From Serilophus lunatus (lineage: Eukaryota > Chordata > Aves > Passeriformes > Eurylaimidae), in contig VXBA01001271.1 of NCBI GenBank assembly GCA_013399895.1, forward strand, positions 194,567 through 258,566: 64,000 nucleotides of DNA, given 5' to 3'. The translations under genes were made by a program, and so were the position numbers. Each line of letters begins with the position of its first letter. Position 1 is the stretch's first letter. The notes under the pieces are model-generated. The model did no database searches and was not told the DNA's origin. It saw nothing but the letters and a program-made list of their open reading frames with translations. This document shows positions 1 to 13,189 of the stretch, piece by piece.

Positions 1-2214
1 TGTGGCTTCTTGGTAAGACAAGTTTCTTTTAACACTGCTATAGTAATGCAGGTTATAACCTAAGTTAGGTGTTAAGTGGAATGATCAGGAGCATCACATA
101 AGATGTGTGTCCTGATTTGTACTAAGTGTTAATGTAGATAAGTTGAGTGAATAAGGACTGATCCAGGGCAAAATGAAGATGCTTCTTATTTACCATTCGA
201 AGGCACAAGAGCAGTACTCTGCTGATGGAGCACAGTTTTCTGTGAGGAAAATAATAATTTACTTGATTGATATGCATCTTTAATTGGAGTGGAAAACAAG
301 AAGCTGGTTGAGTATATTTGCTTCAATATGAGATCAGAATTACCTTCTAATTATGCAACTGAAAAGAATTAAGAGTGCTTGTATTTATTTTTATTCTTTA
401 TCTTCTTACTAGTTTTAATTCTTTCAGAAAATACCCTTCTGTTTTAAATGTAATTCTGATGTAATTTTTTATTACTGAATTATAAAAAAGGCTTTAAAGA
501 GTAAGCTGTCAAAAAAATACCCCAGAGTGCTGTGACCTACGCTACTGAAATAGAAAGCTGCATTATGAATTAAGTGAAGAGGTGATGATGTCTACAGAGA
601 TTACCATAATTAACATTAAAAGCTGAGAGCTAGCTGTCCCCTATGCCTAAAGAATGCTTGTGATATTAGAAAAAAGAATAAGAAATAATGAGCTCTGGAA
701 AAAAAGTCGTTGATTATATTTTAGTAAAATAGTCCTGATTAAAAAGACTTAACATCAATAGGAGTTCAGCTTTGATTTCAGTACTTGGGGCTCTAACTGT
801 AAAGTTATCTCACCATATTATACATGAAATAATGAAAATATTCTCAGGCTTATTTTGTCCCATAAACTAGGATATCTGACTACTACTTTGAATATTGTTT
901 TATTATACTGAGCTACAGTCTGAAACTAGTCTAAATTAGGGCCATTGTCTACTTACCAGTGGGAAACATCTTTTATAGAATGTTTTAAAGGTTAATTCTT
1001 TTTTTGTCCCTTGTATATCTTAATTTTTTCTACATCACCCTCAACTGCTGCTTTGAAATGCTTTTACTAGTATCTGCATTGAAGAAAAGGGGTTTCAAAT
1101 CAGTGTAAGAAGTGACATTTAAGAAATATTTTATTTCAGTTCTTGAAAATTAAGAGGTAGTGAGAAGAAATAGGAGCAACCGTGAGAAGACAAGTTACAC
1201 GGCTAGAATCTGATCAGTTTTTAAAGTCTTTATTTGTTTTCATTTATTTAATTTGGGTGATCTCTGTATTGAGTAACAAATGAATTTTTCTTCCAGATTT
1301 TTTGCCCATGCAAACAAAAGTTCCTTCCTTCATGAACTCCCCACACTATACCCTCCATAACAATGGCTAAAAACTTGAAAACTGATGTTTTTCCAAGTTT
1401 TGTGATTTTGCATGGTCAGGATGGCACCTGGCTTGGGTTAACCATTGGGTTGGCCATTTGGATACAAATCTCAATCATGTGAAGTGTGAATGGAAAGAGA
1501 TTTGGTATATGCCAGCAGTGCCATAGTAGCAAGCCAAATTTAGCTGTGGAACGGGTGATGTAAATTTTGCCAGAAGAAAAAAAATCACAGAGCTTTTAGA
1601 TTCAAGATTTTTGCATGACTGTCATTAGTGTTTGAATTCCAGTATTACTGCTACCTACAGTGACTGTCCTGTTAAACCAGCAGACTGCCAGGGCTATTGT
1701 CTACTGCAGTGTCTGAGGGATACAAAATATTGTCTAGACTTTGGGAAGACACTGTTGAAGTCATGTCTGATGAATGGCACATTGCCTATATGAGTATGAT
1801 AAAATTATGGGAGGGAATAATTTTGGCAGCAAAGAGGTTTGAAGACTAGCAAACTTGTGAACTATTAGTATTTTCATGTCAGCTATTTTTCAGATTGCAG
1901 GCATCGTTAATATTCACCATCTTTTCTGAGTGTTTACCTTCTTTCTATAAAGCTACAATGGATGATGTCAGCGTTATTGATAAATTGCTAATTTTGAACG
2001 GTTCATATGTAAAGTCTAAATAGCGTAACATTTTGTGAATGATTTAATGCGGTATTTTATATTGCTTTAGGATATTAGGGCAATTAGAATAATTCTATTT
2101 ACACAATAAGAGCACATCACGCTGAGTGGATTTCACTTTTGATGAAAACAAATTTATTTTTAGTGAAACACAGGATATTTTTGTGGTTCCAAAATTACTG
2201 AATCCCCCAAAGTA

Positions 2215-3100
2215 ATCACAGAATAGTCTGAGTTGAAAGGGACCTTAAAGATCATCTAGTTCCAACACTCCCTGGGCAGGGATACTTCCACTAGACCAGG
2301 TTGCTTAGAGCTCCATCAGTCTGGGCCATGAACACTGCCAGGGTTGAGGCATCCACAGCCTCTCTGGACAACCTATGTTTCAGTGCTTCACCACCCTCAC
2401 AGTGAAGAATTTCTTCCTAACATCTAATCTAAACCTACTCTCTTTCCATTTGAAGCCATTACCCCTTGTCCTACCGCTACATGCCCTTGTAAATAGTCTC
2501 TACCCATTTTTCCTCTAGGATTCCTTCAGGTACTGGAAGGCTGCAATTAGGTCTCCCAGGAGATTTCTCCAGGCTAACTCTCTCACTCTGTCCTCTTAGG
2601 AGAGGGGCTGAAGCCCTTAGATCATCTTGGTGGCCCTCCTCTGGACCAGGTTTAAGAGGTCCATGCCCTTCTTATATTAAGGGTCCCAGAGCTGTACCCA
2701 GTACTCCAGGTGGGGTCTCAAAAGAGCAGAATAGAGGGACAGAGTCACCTCCCTTGACCTGCTGGCCACGCTGCTTTTGACTCAGCCTAGGACACATTTG
2801 GCTTTCTGGGTTGCAAATGCACATTGCTGGCAGCAGTGTCCAGCCTCTCATCCACCAGCACCCCCAAATCCTTCTCACCAGGGCTGCTCTCAATCTGTTC
2901 ATGCCCCAGCCTGTATTGATACACCAATCTAGCTGCAGTGCCTCACACTTGGTATTTTTAAACATCATGAGATTCCCGTGGGCCCACTTCTTGAGCTTGT
3001 CCTGGTCCCTCTGGATGGCATCCTGTCCTTCAGGTGTTTCAGTTGCAGCACTCAACTTGGTGTCATCTGCAAATTTTCTGAGGGTGCGCTCAATCCCTTC
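2215..3100 (-). mobile_element. CR1 LINE, 5'-truncated, antisense to EPM2A
   Basis: The minus strand encodes a decayed C-terminal reverse-transcriptase segment of the avian CR1 type, including KFADDTKLS and a following DAIQRD...KLKKWA stretch (about 2930-3100). Further conserved CR1 segments follow in shifted frames, such as the part resembling SREVTLSLYSALLRPHLEYW (about 2690-2760). The 3' end of the element is at the low-coordinate side, where the plus strand reads as the usual CR1 antisense end (GGGACCTTAAAGATCATCTA, from about 2240). Frameshifts and stops show it is dead. Most of the element, including ORF1, the endonuclease and most of the RT, is missing, which is the normal 5' truncation of CR1. 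It sits in the inferred EPM2A intron in the opposite orientation to the gene. Confidence 0.93.
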
Positions 3101-6100
3101 ATAATGCCTAGGATTCATTTATATGAGAAAGAAATGGCTTCCACAGCATCTTCATTACATCTTGTTTGCCTTCTTTTGCTTAACTCTGTTACACTCCTCA
3201 CAAGGGAGACAATAGTCATGAAGTTCTTTCCATTCCTTATCCCTGTCAAGAAAGATAAAAGAAATCTTTTTGATGTTACACATCTGAAAAAGTGTTTTGT
3301 TCCTAGTTGCTTTCTGAACCATATTGAGAAGTAATGTCACAGCCCTTCAAACTGGGCTCAGATGAGGAGGAAACAGTTAACTTCCCTAAACTCTGATGGC
3401 TAGGGAAGTGGTACTTCCTGAAACTAATGCTGAAACCCTGAGCAGTAATGCCCCAAGGCAGAAGAGGGCTTTTACAGCAACAAAGCTCTTCATGTACTTT
3501 CGTTTCAGAAGATATTATCATTTTGTCTGTGGCAGGGCTGTACTTTATGGGGTCTGTGCAGGGCCACTGTGGGGCTGCCAACTTGCTTGGCAGCAGGAGA
3601 AGAAGTGGGACCGCAGTGAGAATGCAGGGACTGGTAACACCCCATCAGCACAAGGCCCTGCAGAGCAGCAATTGTTAGATGTGCCATTTCTCTGGAAACC
3701 AAATCATTTATACATAAAAATGCTACTTATAAAGTACATTGAGCCTGGCTTCATATGGTTCTGAACAGCTTACTGAATTTGACAAATGTTAAAATCATTT
3801 GAAAATCATTTTAAAAATGTGGTAGGACATGTATGGCTGAGCTGGACCCAATTTTATGAAATGGCAGATGGCAGGGGGAGGGAAAGCTGCAAAGACTGGC
3901 TGCAGCTTTGTGGAAGTAACTTGCTTTTATTCACATGCCATGAGCATGTGGCTTGCAAGGTGCTTTAGAATACAACCTGAAATAAGAGTTCAACTCCAAA
4001 GAACTCATAATTTAATCAAATGGTTTCTAAACACAACAAGCTAAAGGGGATCTTTGCATGATGTCTGATTAATCTTGTGAGTTCTTTCTGGACTTATTTC
4101 CTGTATTTTTCTTTACCATTCTGCCATTCACATGTGAATTTTGCAATGGATACTTGATTGTGAATTATTTATTTAGAGGGATAATTGTTCGGGAATGAGT
4201 ATTTCATTAATAAAATGGCAGCAAATAGAGACTGGCTGTTGATGGGAAGATGAAGCCTTTCGTCAGCTGGCTGGTAATGGGTAATACTTACTCAAAACTA
4301 CTGTTGTTGTTTAACATGGATATTTTCAGAGGTGGGCCTCTGCCCAAAATTACGTCCTTAGTTCTTTAGAAATACTTACAATTCTGTGTCATTCTGTGAG
4401 AAAAAAACAGAAGGAAGACTTGGCACCCTACATGGAAAAACCTGGAGGAATAAACGTATTTCTTTTTTTCTCTGTGGGATGTAACAGAAAAATGTTGATA
4501 GTCCAGTAAGTATGAATTTCATGTGGGGTATCACCGTTAGGGAGCAGAAACTATTGTTTCTAATTTCTCTGTGTGTTTTACTGTGTCTCCCTGTTGCTTG
4601 TCTGTATTTCTTGTGGTGGTTTTCAGCCCTTTTTTCCTCCCTCTTTTCTCTTTAACATTCAGGCTGTCAGTGAGGTAGTGAAGTTCTGTCTCCATTGGAA
4701 AGCAATTTGCCGGTGTTTGCCAGCTGTGAATGAAATTGACTGAGATTGTGCAATCCTGGGCAATTTAGCTCACAGCTGGGATGACGAGGAAGGAGCAGCA
4801 TCACTCACTCACTGAAGATGATGTTCCAGTTGTCATGCAGATATTTATTTCCTCTTAGCTTTTACATACATTTATTACGTGCCCTGTAATTGCTGTCATT
4901 TCTTAATAGAGTTTATCTAAAGATAGCAGAAGCTCTTTTTGAAAAGCAGCGATTGTGTACTCATCCTTACTGCTATTTTGCCTACTAGGAGGGAGCGAAT
5001 TCTGATATGCTGTTGTTATCTGAAAAACTTCACTAAGACAACTCCATCTTTTACACCTGACGAACCTGTTGAACCAGTTTGTTTGTAGCATAGGCCCACT
5101 CTGCTTCCCCTTCCTGTGATTTTTGCAGGCATGGCTCCTAAAGCAGGTTAGCCCAGCCAGCCTAAGGCTGACTCTTACAGAAAAAAACAACTCGGAAGGA
5201 GAGAGTTTTCAGTCTCCAAACGTGAAAGGTAACACCATCAAATGGTTTATTACCACCAGCTGGTTTGGTGTTTGCTTGTTCAGTGTATACTATATTTCTG
5301 AGAGAGGTAACCTGTAAGTCAAAAAAATCTGAGATGAAAAGCTGCATAGTTGTTCCAAATGAAATGGGAAAAGTGTTAAAGATACTTCATTTAAAACAGT
5401 AGCAAGCTGAAGCTATTAACTTATGAATTCTACCTCCCTCTTCAAAATTTTTTTAAATGCTGAGAAATATAAGTGTAATTTTTTATGCCTAGATACTCTC
5501 TATATTTACAAGATTATTTAAAAAATGCACCTCCACATGAAAATATATAGAGTTCTATTTAAAGGATAGAACATTATTTATTAGAAAGGAAACTTGAATG
5601 TAGCTCTAGTTCCTTTGAAGTATGTCTCAGAAACATAAGTATTTTATTTCCCAAGAGTAAATAAAGATTATCAAATTGTTGCTCTATTTTCCCATCTATA
5701 ATTTTCCCGCTGGAAGAAAAAAAGGAAAACAACAAAGAAATGAACTGTGCTTGTCTTCCCAGGGAACATATTAAGAAGCTGAACAGAAAATCTCTTTTTC
5801 CCTTCTTTAATACCTGTATTTCGAGAAATTTAATTTCAGGGAGGCAGGTACATAATCCCTTGCTGTTATTCAGAAGTTTAATGTGTGTCCTCCTGTGAAC
5901 TATGAAAAAAAATGAGTCAAATGTCATAGACATTGCCAAGTTATAAGAAATACAGATTTCTTCTTTATTGGTTCAGTAGACAGCATGGTTTGTAAGTTTA
6001 AATGAAATGTCTTTTTTCTTCTATGTGAAAAACCTAGTAATAGAATATATGATTTTAAGCACCAAGAAAAGGATCAAGAGGAAATATGCATTTCAGAGAC

Positions 6101-6159
6101 AAGAAAATTTAGACATGAACATTTTTTGTATATAAAATCAATAATGAAACAGAAGCTTG

Positions 6160-6206
6160 CTCCCTTTCTCCCTTTCCCTCCCTCCTCTCCTTTCCCCTTC
6201 CCTCCT
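6160..6206 (+). repeat. Uninterrupted 47-nt polypyrimidine tract
   Basis: Every base from 6160 to 6206 is C or T, built from irregular CCCTTT, CCCTCC and CTCC units. A tract of this kind can behave as a simple-repeat hotspot or form triplex DNA. A second T run follows at about 6319-6336. No splice acceptor or exon is evident next to it. Confidence 0.8.
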
Positions 6207-8635
6207 GAAACCCCGTCCATCAGCTGGGCCAGCAGCAAGACTGTCATTCAGTTCAGGGGCTGGATGCTGGACACCAGTGTGTTTGTGGATGTTGGTGGGC
6301 TTCTAGAGCTTTTCTTTCCTTTTTTTTTTTTTTTTAGCTTAACTAACTTCTCCAGGATTGCCTTTTAAAAACTTCCGAACAGTTATATCCAGTGCCTTCA
6401 TTTTCCCATGGTGAAGATCTAATAAGGAGGATATGCAGCTTCCCTAATAAAATAATTTCCTTAATGTTCCTTCTTTATGTAGTTCAGCTGCCAGCTTGAA
6501 GGTTGGCCTTGTGCAGAGCATTACAGTTAACAGTGTTAACTACTGATTTTACTGCAGAACACTGAATTTCTTGGCTTCCCTGTAATACTGAGTTGCTTCA
6601 AACTGGCGAAATAAAAGGAGGAAAATTCTTCTCAAATATATTTACAGTCTTGATAATAAGTCTATCTGGTATGTTTTACAAATTTACGAATTCAAGCTTC
6701 AGCTGAGAATGTAAACACATTTAAATAGGCTTTAGTAACAGTAGGCCACTTTAATATATTTGTTTAAATGCTTCCAATTTCACCTTCCAAGCAAGTGAAA
6801 CGTTACTGCTAGGAAGAGAAAAAAATCTGAAACAAAAGGGGCAGTTCAAAAAAATCGACAACACTTGGTAATTCTTGTCAGTTTTTGGGCTCCAATAAAA
6901 CCTGCAGCACTGCTTGTCCATAAATTTAACTCTCATTACTTTTTTCTCCTTTAGTCATCTAAGACTAAAAAAGATTCCACTATACTTTGCAGTTTTACAT
7001 TAAAAAGACATACACAAGTTCTTCTGGGGCCTCTCAATAGCTCTGTTACAATCCCGGCCTCAACCTTTGATGCTGTCAACTCATCCACCAGGGTTATTAA
7101 TCTTATATTTATAATCTTGTAACCAAGTACATTAGCTAAAATTAAGTTTTATGACAATTTTATTATGGTAGCACTATACAGCTGTTGTTACTTTGATTTG
7201 ACTTTGTTGTTGTTGACATTATTTTAGATCTTTATGTATCTGAATGTGGTGATGCATTGATTCAGTTTTTCTTCATATTTCTAAGACATTGTCCCTCAGC
7301 CTGTGGGTACTTGAGAATGTGTCTGTCCTTCTTTAAATTTCATAGAAATGAATGGATGTGAGTTTAGAAACTAGATAAATAACACAGATGAACACAGATG
7401 CAGAGGTCATCAAGACAGTATTTAGATGGAACCACAAGGGATGGATGTGCATCTTCCTCTGAATGTTGCAGTTCTGAGGGGATTTAATTATTTTTTACAA
7501 GTGTGTATGCTGCCTTGTGTATAGCAACGCCACCTTGAAATAAACTGTGCTTTTCAATTATATAATTTTCATGAATTTGTGCCTGTTCCTGAAGCACTGG
7601 AATGCATTTCCATTGGATCTGAAAATGCTGCATTTTGAAAAATGATTTTATCTTTTATTATTTTCACAGTCTAGACTTCTGAGCAGCTACTAAAATGTAA
7701 ACTCTGAAAGAAGTAAAGTATTTTTATCAAGGATTCCTGAAATTTCTCAGGCACGAACTTTAATTTCTTCTATAGCAGTTTAAGTCAATTTTGTTAAGAT
7801 GTTTTAACTTACAGATGCCAGCAGTGGCATCATTCCCATTGCTAAGTGTTAATGTTAGAAATTCTCATTCCTAATGCCAAGAGATTCATGGCTCATTGTG
7901 ATCTGGCTGAGTTTAGCAGCTTGTTGTTCTTGCGTTTCCGGGTATTTGTTCTAATTCAAAACAAATGGGAGTGTTGGCAATCTAACAGAGACATATGTAG
8001 GAAGTAACTATTGGCAACCATGGTTTCATGAGACAAGATTCTGTAATTGGAGCATTTCAGCAATAATCCTCACAAGCCAATCGAGGAGTCCTTTTCAAGT
8101 TGTTCAGTACAATCCTTGGAACCTGATTCTCTTTTCAGGCTGTATTTTTGTAATTGGCTTTCAGAGAATATTTTTACAAGTGAAAGTACAAGAAGAGTCA
8201 TTCCCTACAAAGGCAAATCCTACTTTCTGCTACACATAGTATGCTCCTTCAAAATAAATAATTTGGCTTGAAAGAAACTCTGTGCTACAGTAGTCAGGCT
8301 ACTTCTGATGCGTGGGATAGGCAGCACAGTTTCATTAAGATTGGGAAAGAGGATCTATTATAATTTATAAAAGACATTTGGGAATTAGTACAGAGGACAA
8401 AGAAGAATTATTGAAATTGAACTTGCCTTAAGATCAAATGGATATTAATTGCCTCTGAATGAATTTAGGGTGTAAATTAGAACAAGGTTTCTGTCATCAA
8501 AGGAACAATGTCTGAATTCTGGCATGACCTTTCAAATAGGGCAGGAAGGACAAGGAACCTAAATTATTTCAAGATGGATCTTGATAAATTAATATAAGTA
8601 GTGATTCCAGAAATGGAAATTAAAGTTTATGATTA

Positions 8636-9180
8636 TAGTATCATAGATCAAAGGCTCAGGGAGACCTCAGAAAGCATCCAGTCCATTTTCTTGCTCTAAC
8701 TTAATCTCAATTGCATTTAAATCATTCCAGGTTTATCCAGCTTGATTTAAAATATGATCTCATCTTAGTGATGAGACTCTACAGGCCTGTTACTCTTCCA
8801 TTCAATTACCTCACTATTCCTACCATTTAAAAGCTTTACTAATCTCAATATAACTCTTCCAAGTGCAATTTAAGTTCATTTCTTCTTGTTGTCGCCACAG
8901 CAGGCTTGGAGAACAAATTAGTATCCTGCCCCTTTATAGCCGTTTCGTACATGCTTGGAAACTCCTGCTCTTTTTCTTCAGAGAATCAGAGTGGTTGAGG
9001 TTGGAATATCTCAGCATGTTGTTCATTCTGATATTAACCCTTGGATCTTTCAGTCTTTTGTCAGAAAACTTATCTCCTAGAACTCTGATTGTTCTGGCAC
9101 ACTCTGCTGGGCACTCCGTGTGTTTCTCTTCCTTCTTCCCATTTCTCTTGATGATGATCTACCATTACTGAATACAATAG
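8636..9180 (-). mobile_element. Old, diverged CR1 LINE relic
   Basis: The plus strand follows the order of an antisense CR1 3' end through many substitutions. It starts with a TATCATAGATCAAAGGCTCAG-like end with a nearby CCAGTCC (8638-8695). Next come a run resembling the 'attaccTcactaTtcctacc...aatcTcaatataaCTcttcc' segment and a 'CAATTTAAGTTCATTTCTTC' block (about 8868-8887). A segment corresponding to the region before the 'pointing to the main RT motif' part lies at 9045-9110. The divergence is far greater than in the 2.2-kb copy, and the pattern resembles the old CR1 families shared with turtles and crocodilians. The assignment rests on visual recognition; exact limits and subfamily are uncertain. 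Confidence 0.6.
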
Positions 9181-9306
9181 AAGGATTATTTTGTGACTTT
9201 CAAGCATAGTGCCACTATTTATTTATTCAAGTATTGTCATTTTTGCAGTGTGGGATGGAGTTTACTTCCCAGTTGTCTGAGTGTTTTCATCAATTATGTT
9301 CCCTGC

Positions 9307-9872
9307 TGTGGTGCATTGACCTGGCTGGATGCCAGGTACCCACTAAGATGCTCTATTGCTCCCCCTTCACAGCTGGACAGGGGAGAGAAAATAAGATTGA
9401 AGACAACCCATAGCTTGAGATGAAGCATTTTACTGAAGAAAAAGTGAAAGTTTGTGCACGCAGAAGCAAAGAGAAAAATGTTACTTCCCATTGGCAAGCA
9501 GTGTTCGGTCACTTCCCAGGAAGCAGGGCTTCAACATGTATGATGAATCCTCAGAAGGCAAACATTGTAAGTAACAAATTCACATCCTCTTTTCCTTAGC
9601 TTTTATATCTGAGCTGATGTCATATGGTATGGAATATCCCTTTGGTTAATTTGAGTCAGCTGGCCTAGTTTTGTCCCCTCCCAGTATCTTGCCCGCTCCC
9701 AGCCGACTGATGGGGGAATGTTAGAGAGATATTCCAGCATGTATGCCAGCACTGCTGGGCAGCAGCCAAAACACTGCTGTATTAACAACACCTTTCTAGC
9801 TACCAGTGCGAAACACAGCACAGTGAGGGCTGCTGTGGGGAAATAAACTATATCTCACCCAAACCCAGTACA
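9307..9872 (-). mobile_element. Solo LTR of an endogenous retrovirus (ERVL-like)
   Basis: The block begins TGTGGTGCATTGACC and ends CCCAGTACA, so it has the TG...CA ends of an LTR. It is bounded on both sides by the same five bases, CCTGC (9302-9306 and 9873-9877), which I read as a target-site duplication. In minus-strand orientation a TATAAAA box is present (complement of 9601-9607), and an AGTAAA-like poly(A) signal lies downstream of it. About 100 bp at the low-coordinate end resembles the end of the LTR at 54427-55403. No internal retroviral genes are next to it, so it is a solo LTR. A 5-bp duplication fits ERVL-type elements but does not prove the class. Confidence 0.88.
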
Positions 9873-12436
9873 CCTGCTGTGGCTGAGTATAGGATGTTAG
9901 GAATGTCCTTGACCTCTGCAGATATCCTATGAGATGTTTTTGAGTTTCTTCTATGAAGCCCTTATGATCCTTGTTGATGGCCATGGAAGAGGAAAATGGG
10001 CCATAAAGAGAAAACTTTGTGGTTCCACCTAGACTAAACTTCTCTTAAGTGACTGACTTTAATTCTACTCACGTGGATCCTTTTTATCCTGTATCCCCAG
10101 TGAATTCAAAGCCAGGACAATCCATAAAAATAGCCTACAGGGCTCCCCAGAAAAAAAAAATGCACCAGAAGGTATGAATGAACATAGCTGTGCTGTGCTT
10201 AGGTATTAGCACAGTTGCTCAGTGTCTCACAACCTGAAGACTGCATCATACTGCCCATTGTAAATGCAGTTTCATGAGTAAAATGAGGACAACCAAGCCC
10301 TTTTGTGCCATCAAGCTGATGCTGTGGAAATCTTCTCCTGAGACTGAATCTGAGGATGCTGTACCAGTGGAGCTGCTTTGTAGTTGCATGTCTGGGTAAC
10401 AATGTGTTTCAGTTACAACTTTGACATTATTCTTACCTGGTTTCATTTTAGCACACTTTCGGTTTGAGGTCAAAACTTTATGGTTTATTTGCTTGGCATA
10501 TTATGAAATGAGGTAGTTTTATGACATAAATTCGTGAACATGGAATAAATAAGATACTATTAAGCATAACACTCAGAATTCAGTGGCTTTAGAAACTTTG
10601 CATATTGCTAAGCTCACAAAGTGTTGTTCTAAAGGGATAAAAGCAGGTGTTTCTTTTTAGATTCCAAGACTGCTCCCAAGTGAAAGGCTAGATAAGTGGT
10701 TCAAATTACACCTAAGAAGAAAATTTGCCAGACCTTAATTGCTTTTCATCAGAGTGCCAAATAAGAAGGAGAAAAAAACCCACACCTTGGAACTACATTG
10801 CAGTCTTTTTAATTCTCCTCATTTAAAGCCCTGAGGTAGAATTCTTAAGTTCACAACAAGCTGCACTCTTTCAGTGGTAAAGCAGAACAAATATATAAGC
10901 AATGACTTGTGTTCCTTCTACATTTGACATTTAGGTAAGAGCAATTTTTTTGCTCAAGAATATAAATTGTTTTTACAAGGTCTGCAGCTATATTGTTTCA
11001 GTAGGATGTAGTTTTGTTATTTATCAGCTCTTTTCTCTGATGGCTTGTGATAATGTAATGGCCATTTATTCCATCTTTCTTGATAAGAATGATCTCATTA
11101 AGCTTGTCTATTTGATCATGGTTTTCTGTCAGTTAGACCACAGCATCATAAAACCTTGCTCTCATACTCTGGCCAGTACTGCTTGACTGTGCGCTGGGCA
11201 GTTGGGTGCATCAGACTGCACTCAGTCAACCCTGCTGAAGTCAAGCTTCTCACCACAGAGCCTTCATCAGCTTGTCTTCTGCAAGGAGACTTTATCAGTA
11301 AGTCAACAGGAGAAGAGAGTAAGACCACAGCCATTTACCCATGTGATCTGTGCAATGAAATGTCAGTGTTGTAGCCTCTCATTCTACATTACTATTTTGT
11401 GGGTAAGGAGGCATTTTGTTAAGAAATCTCTCTGTTCCTTAGTTAAAGAGACTACAGAACCAGGATTCCCGTACAAAACCAAACCAGGGACTCCTCTGAG
11501 GTTTTGATATTTGCTTATGTTGCCCATATTTTGGAGGAAGATGCAAGGTTAAAATAATTATTAAAAAAATATTGCCATTTTTCTCATCTCCTGATAGTTG
11601 CTTTATAGGTGAAAATATATGGACTTTGATATTCTTTACCTCTTTTATGTAGATAAAGCCAGTTGATTTGCCTCTCCCATGTATTTTATCCTTAACCAGT
11701 TGCTCAGTTCCCTTTTAAAAATGGTAAATTCTTAATCTGCCTTCACATGAAAGTATCTTCACAAGAAATAGCTGTAATCTATTGTATTTTAATTGTTTTA
11801 ATTTTTCTGTATCTTTATACAATAAAATAGTTAGTAGAAAGTTCAAAGTTTGAGTGCATCAAATGGGATCAGTGATTTTTAGTTTACTTAAATTTTATGT
11901 ATTTTCTGTTCAGGTTCATATTAATACGCTGACATCTTTATAACGCAACATTTTACCAAGCATCACTGCAATCATGTCCTGTTTCCTTTTCTATTTGAAT
12001 ATAGTTAGCTTAAAACACAATGATGTGTGTGGGATTACTTATTCAAAGACATATTACTAAAATGCATGGATCAACTCTGAATCTCATCTGCTCCTTTGCT
12101 GCATGTCCATTTAGTTTTATTTGACATCACTGGCAGTTGTAACTAATAAAATCTTAAATAATTCTGTTTGGGGCAAATTTCTGTCTCTCCTTGAGTATGT
12201 TCATCTGTTTTAAGAGATCTTAACCTTAAAAAAAGAATTCCATGTTGAATATGGGTCAGCAATGACATGCTGTAAAAAGACAGCCAGGGAACTATAAAGG
12301 GAAATAAAACCTTTGAACCACAAAAAGTAATCTTTGGTTCTCAGAAATGTACTCTTTTCAGTACTGGGCATAAGATATTATGAAAGAGAGAGAGAGTCCA
12401 AAGGCAAACAAGAATGATCAGATGCTTTGAATATAT

Positions 12437-12469
12437 AACAAGGCCCTGTGTGTATGTGTGTGTGATGTG
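12437..12469 (+). repeat. Short interrupted (TG)n repeat
   Basis: TG-rich simple repeat with A interruptions, beginning in the TGTGTGTATGTGTGTGTGAT stretch. It is intronic and no associated feature is seen. Confidence 0.7.
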
Positions 12470-13156
12470 TGAAGAATACAAAGTTGTGTTGGACTGTGTT
12501 AGTCACTCACAGATAAGTAAAAGAATTTTTCACAGTGGAAGGGAATAATCTGTTCTTTGTATTCATTATGGAGTCACAAGTCTCTATGACCTATGACTGC
12601 ACTATTCATATTGGACATTAGAAAAGTACTTCTGAAGGTGAGAATAGTAGTCAGGATGCTTTCTACATAGCAAACAATATTTGAAAGTGCTCAAATCTTC
12701 AGAATCTGGTGATTTGAAAATCTTTCACTGTTTGTGAGTGCATTTCAGGGCATCAGACTGCAATCTAAGTAATGTTTCTAGATTTCTTTGACAAAAGTAC
12801 AGGAACCTCATCTGATTTCTAGCAAGTGCTCTTAATATTTTCATAGTCACAGGTTCAGCAGAAAAGATCAAGGAAGGCCTAGAAGAGATATGTCTACTTT
12901 GGTACATCAGGGAAGGCACACACAGACTTAAGAGTAAGCTGCTATATGTTGTTAGAAGGATGCCACTGGCAAAAGGAGCACATGTAGGATTATAGTTCTG
13001 GATCATCATAATCCAGCAGTATCACCATTTAAAGTGATGTGCCTTGTCAGAAGGCAAAGAGTAGAGAAAAGTTGAAAGACCATCTCAGCTACAGCTGGTA
13101 GGTTTTCCTATATTCTCATTTTAAATATGCCCAAGGCAATACTTTTGGAAATCTTT

Positions 13157-13189
13157 TGTGTGTGTGTGTGTGTGTGTGTGTTTGTGTGT
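13157..13189 (+). repeat. (TG)n microsatellite
   Basis: About twelve uninterrupted TG units followed by TTTGTGTGT. It is the longest dinucleotide repeat in the window and is likely to vary in length between individuals. It lies in the inferred EPM2A intron. Confidence 0.95.

Noticed and set aside
3396..3764. Frames of up to 122 codons next to the 2.2-kb CR1
   Set aside because: No recognisable CR1 or host protein features; they lie in the inferred intron and overlap frames on both strands.
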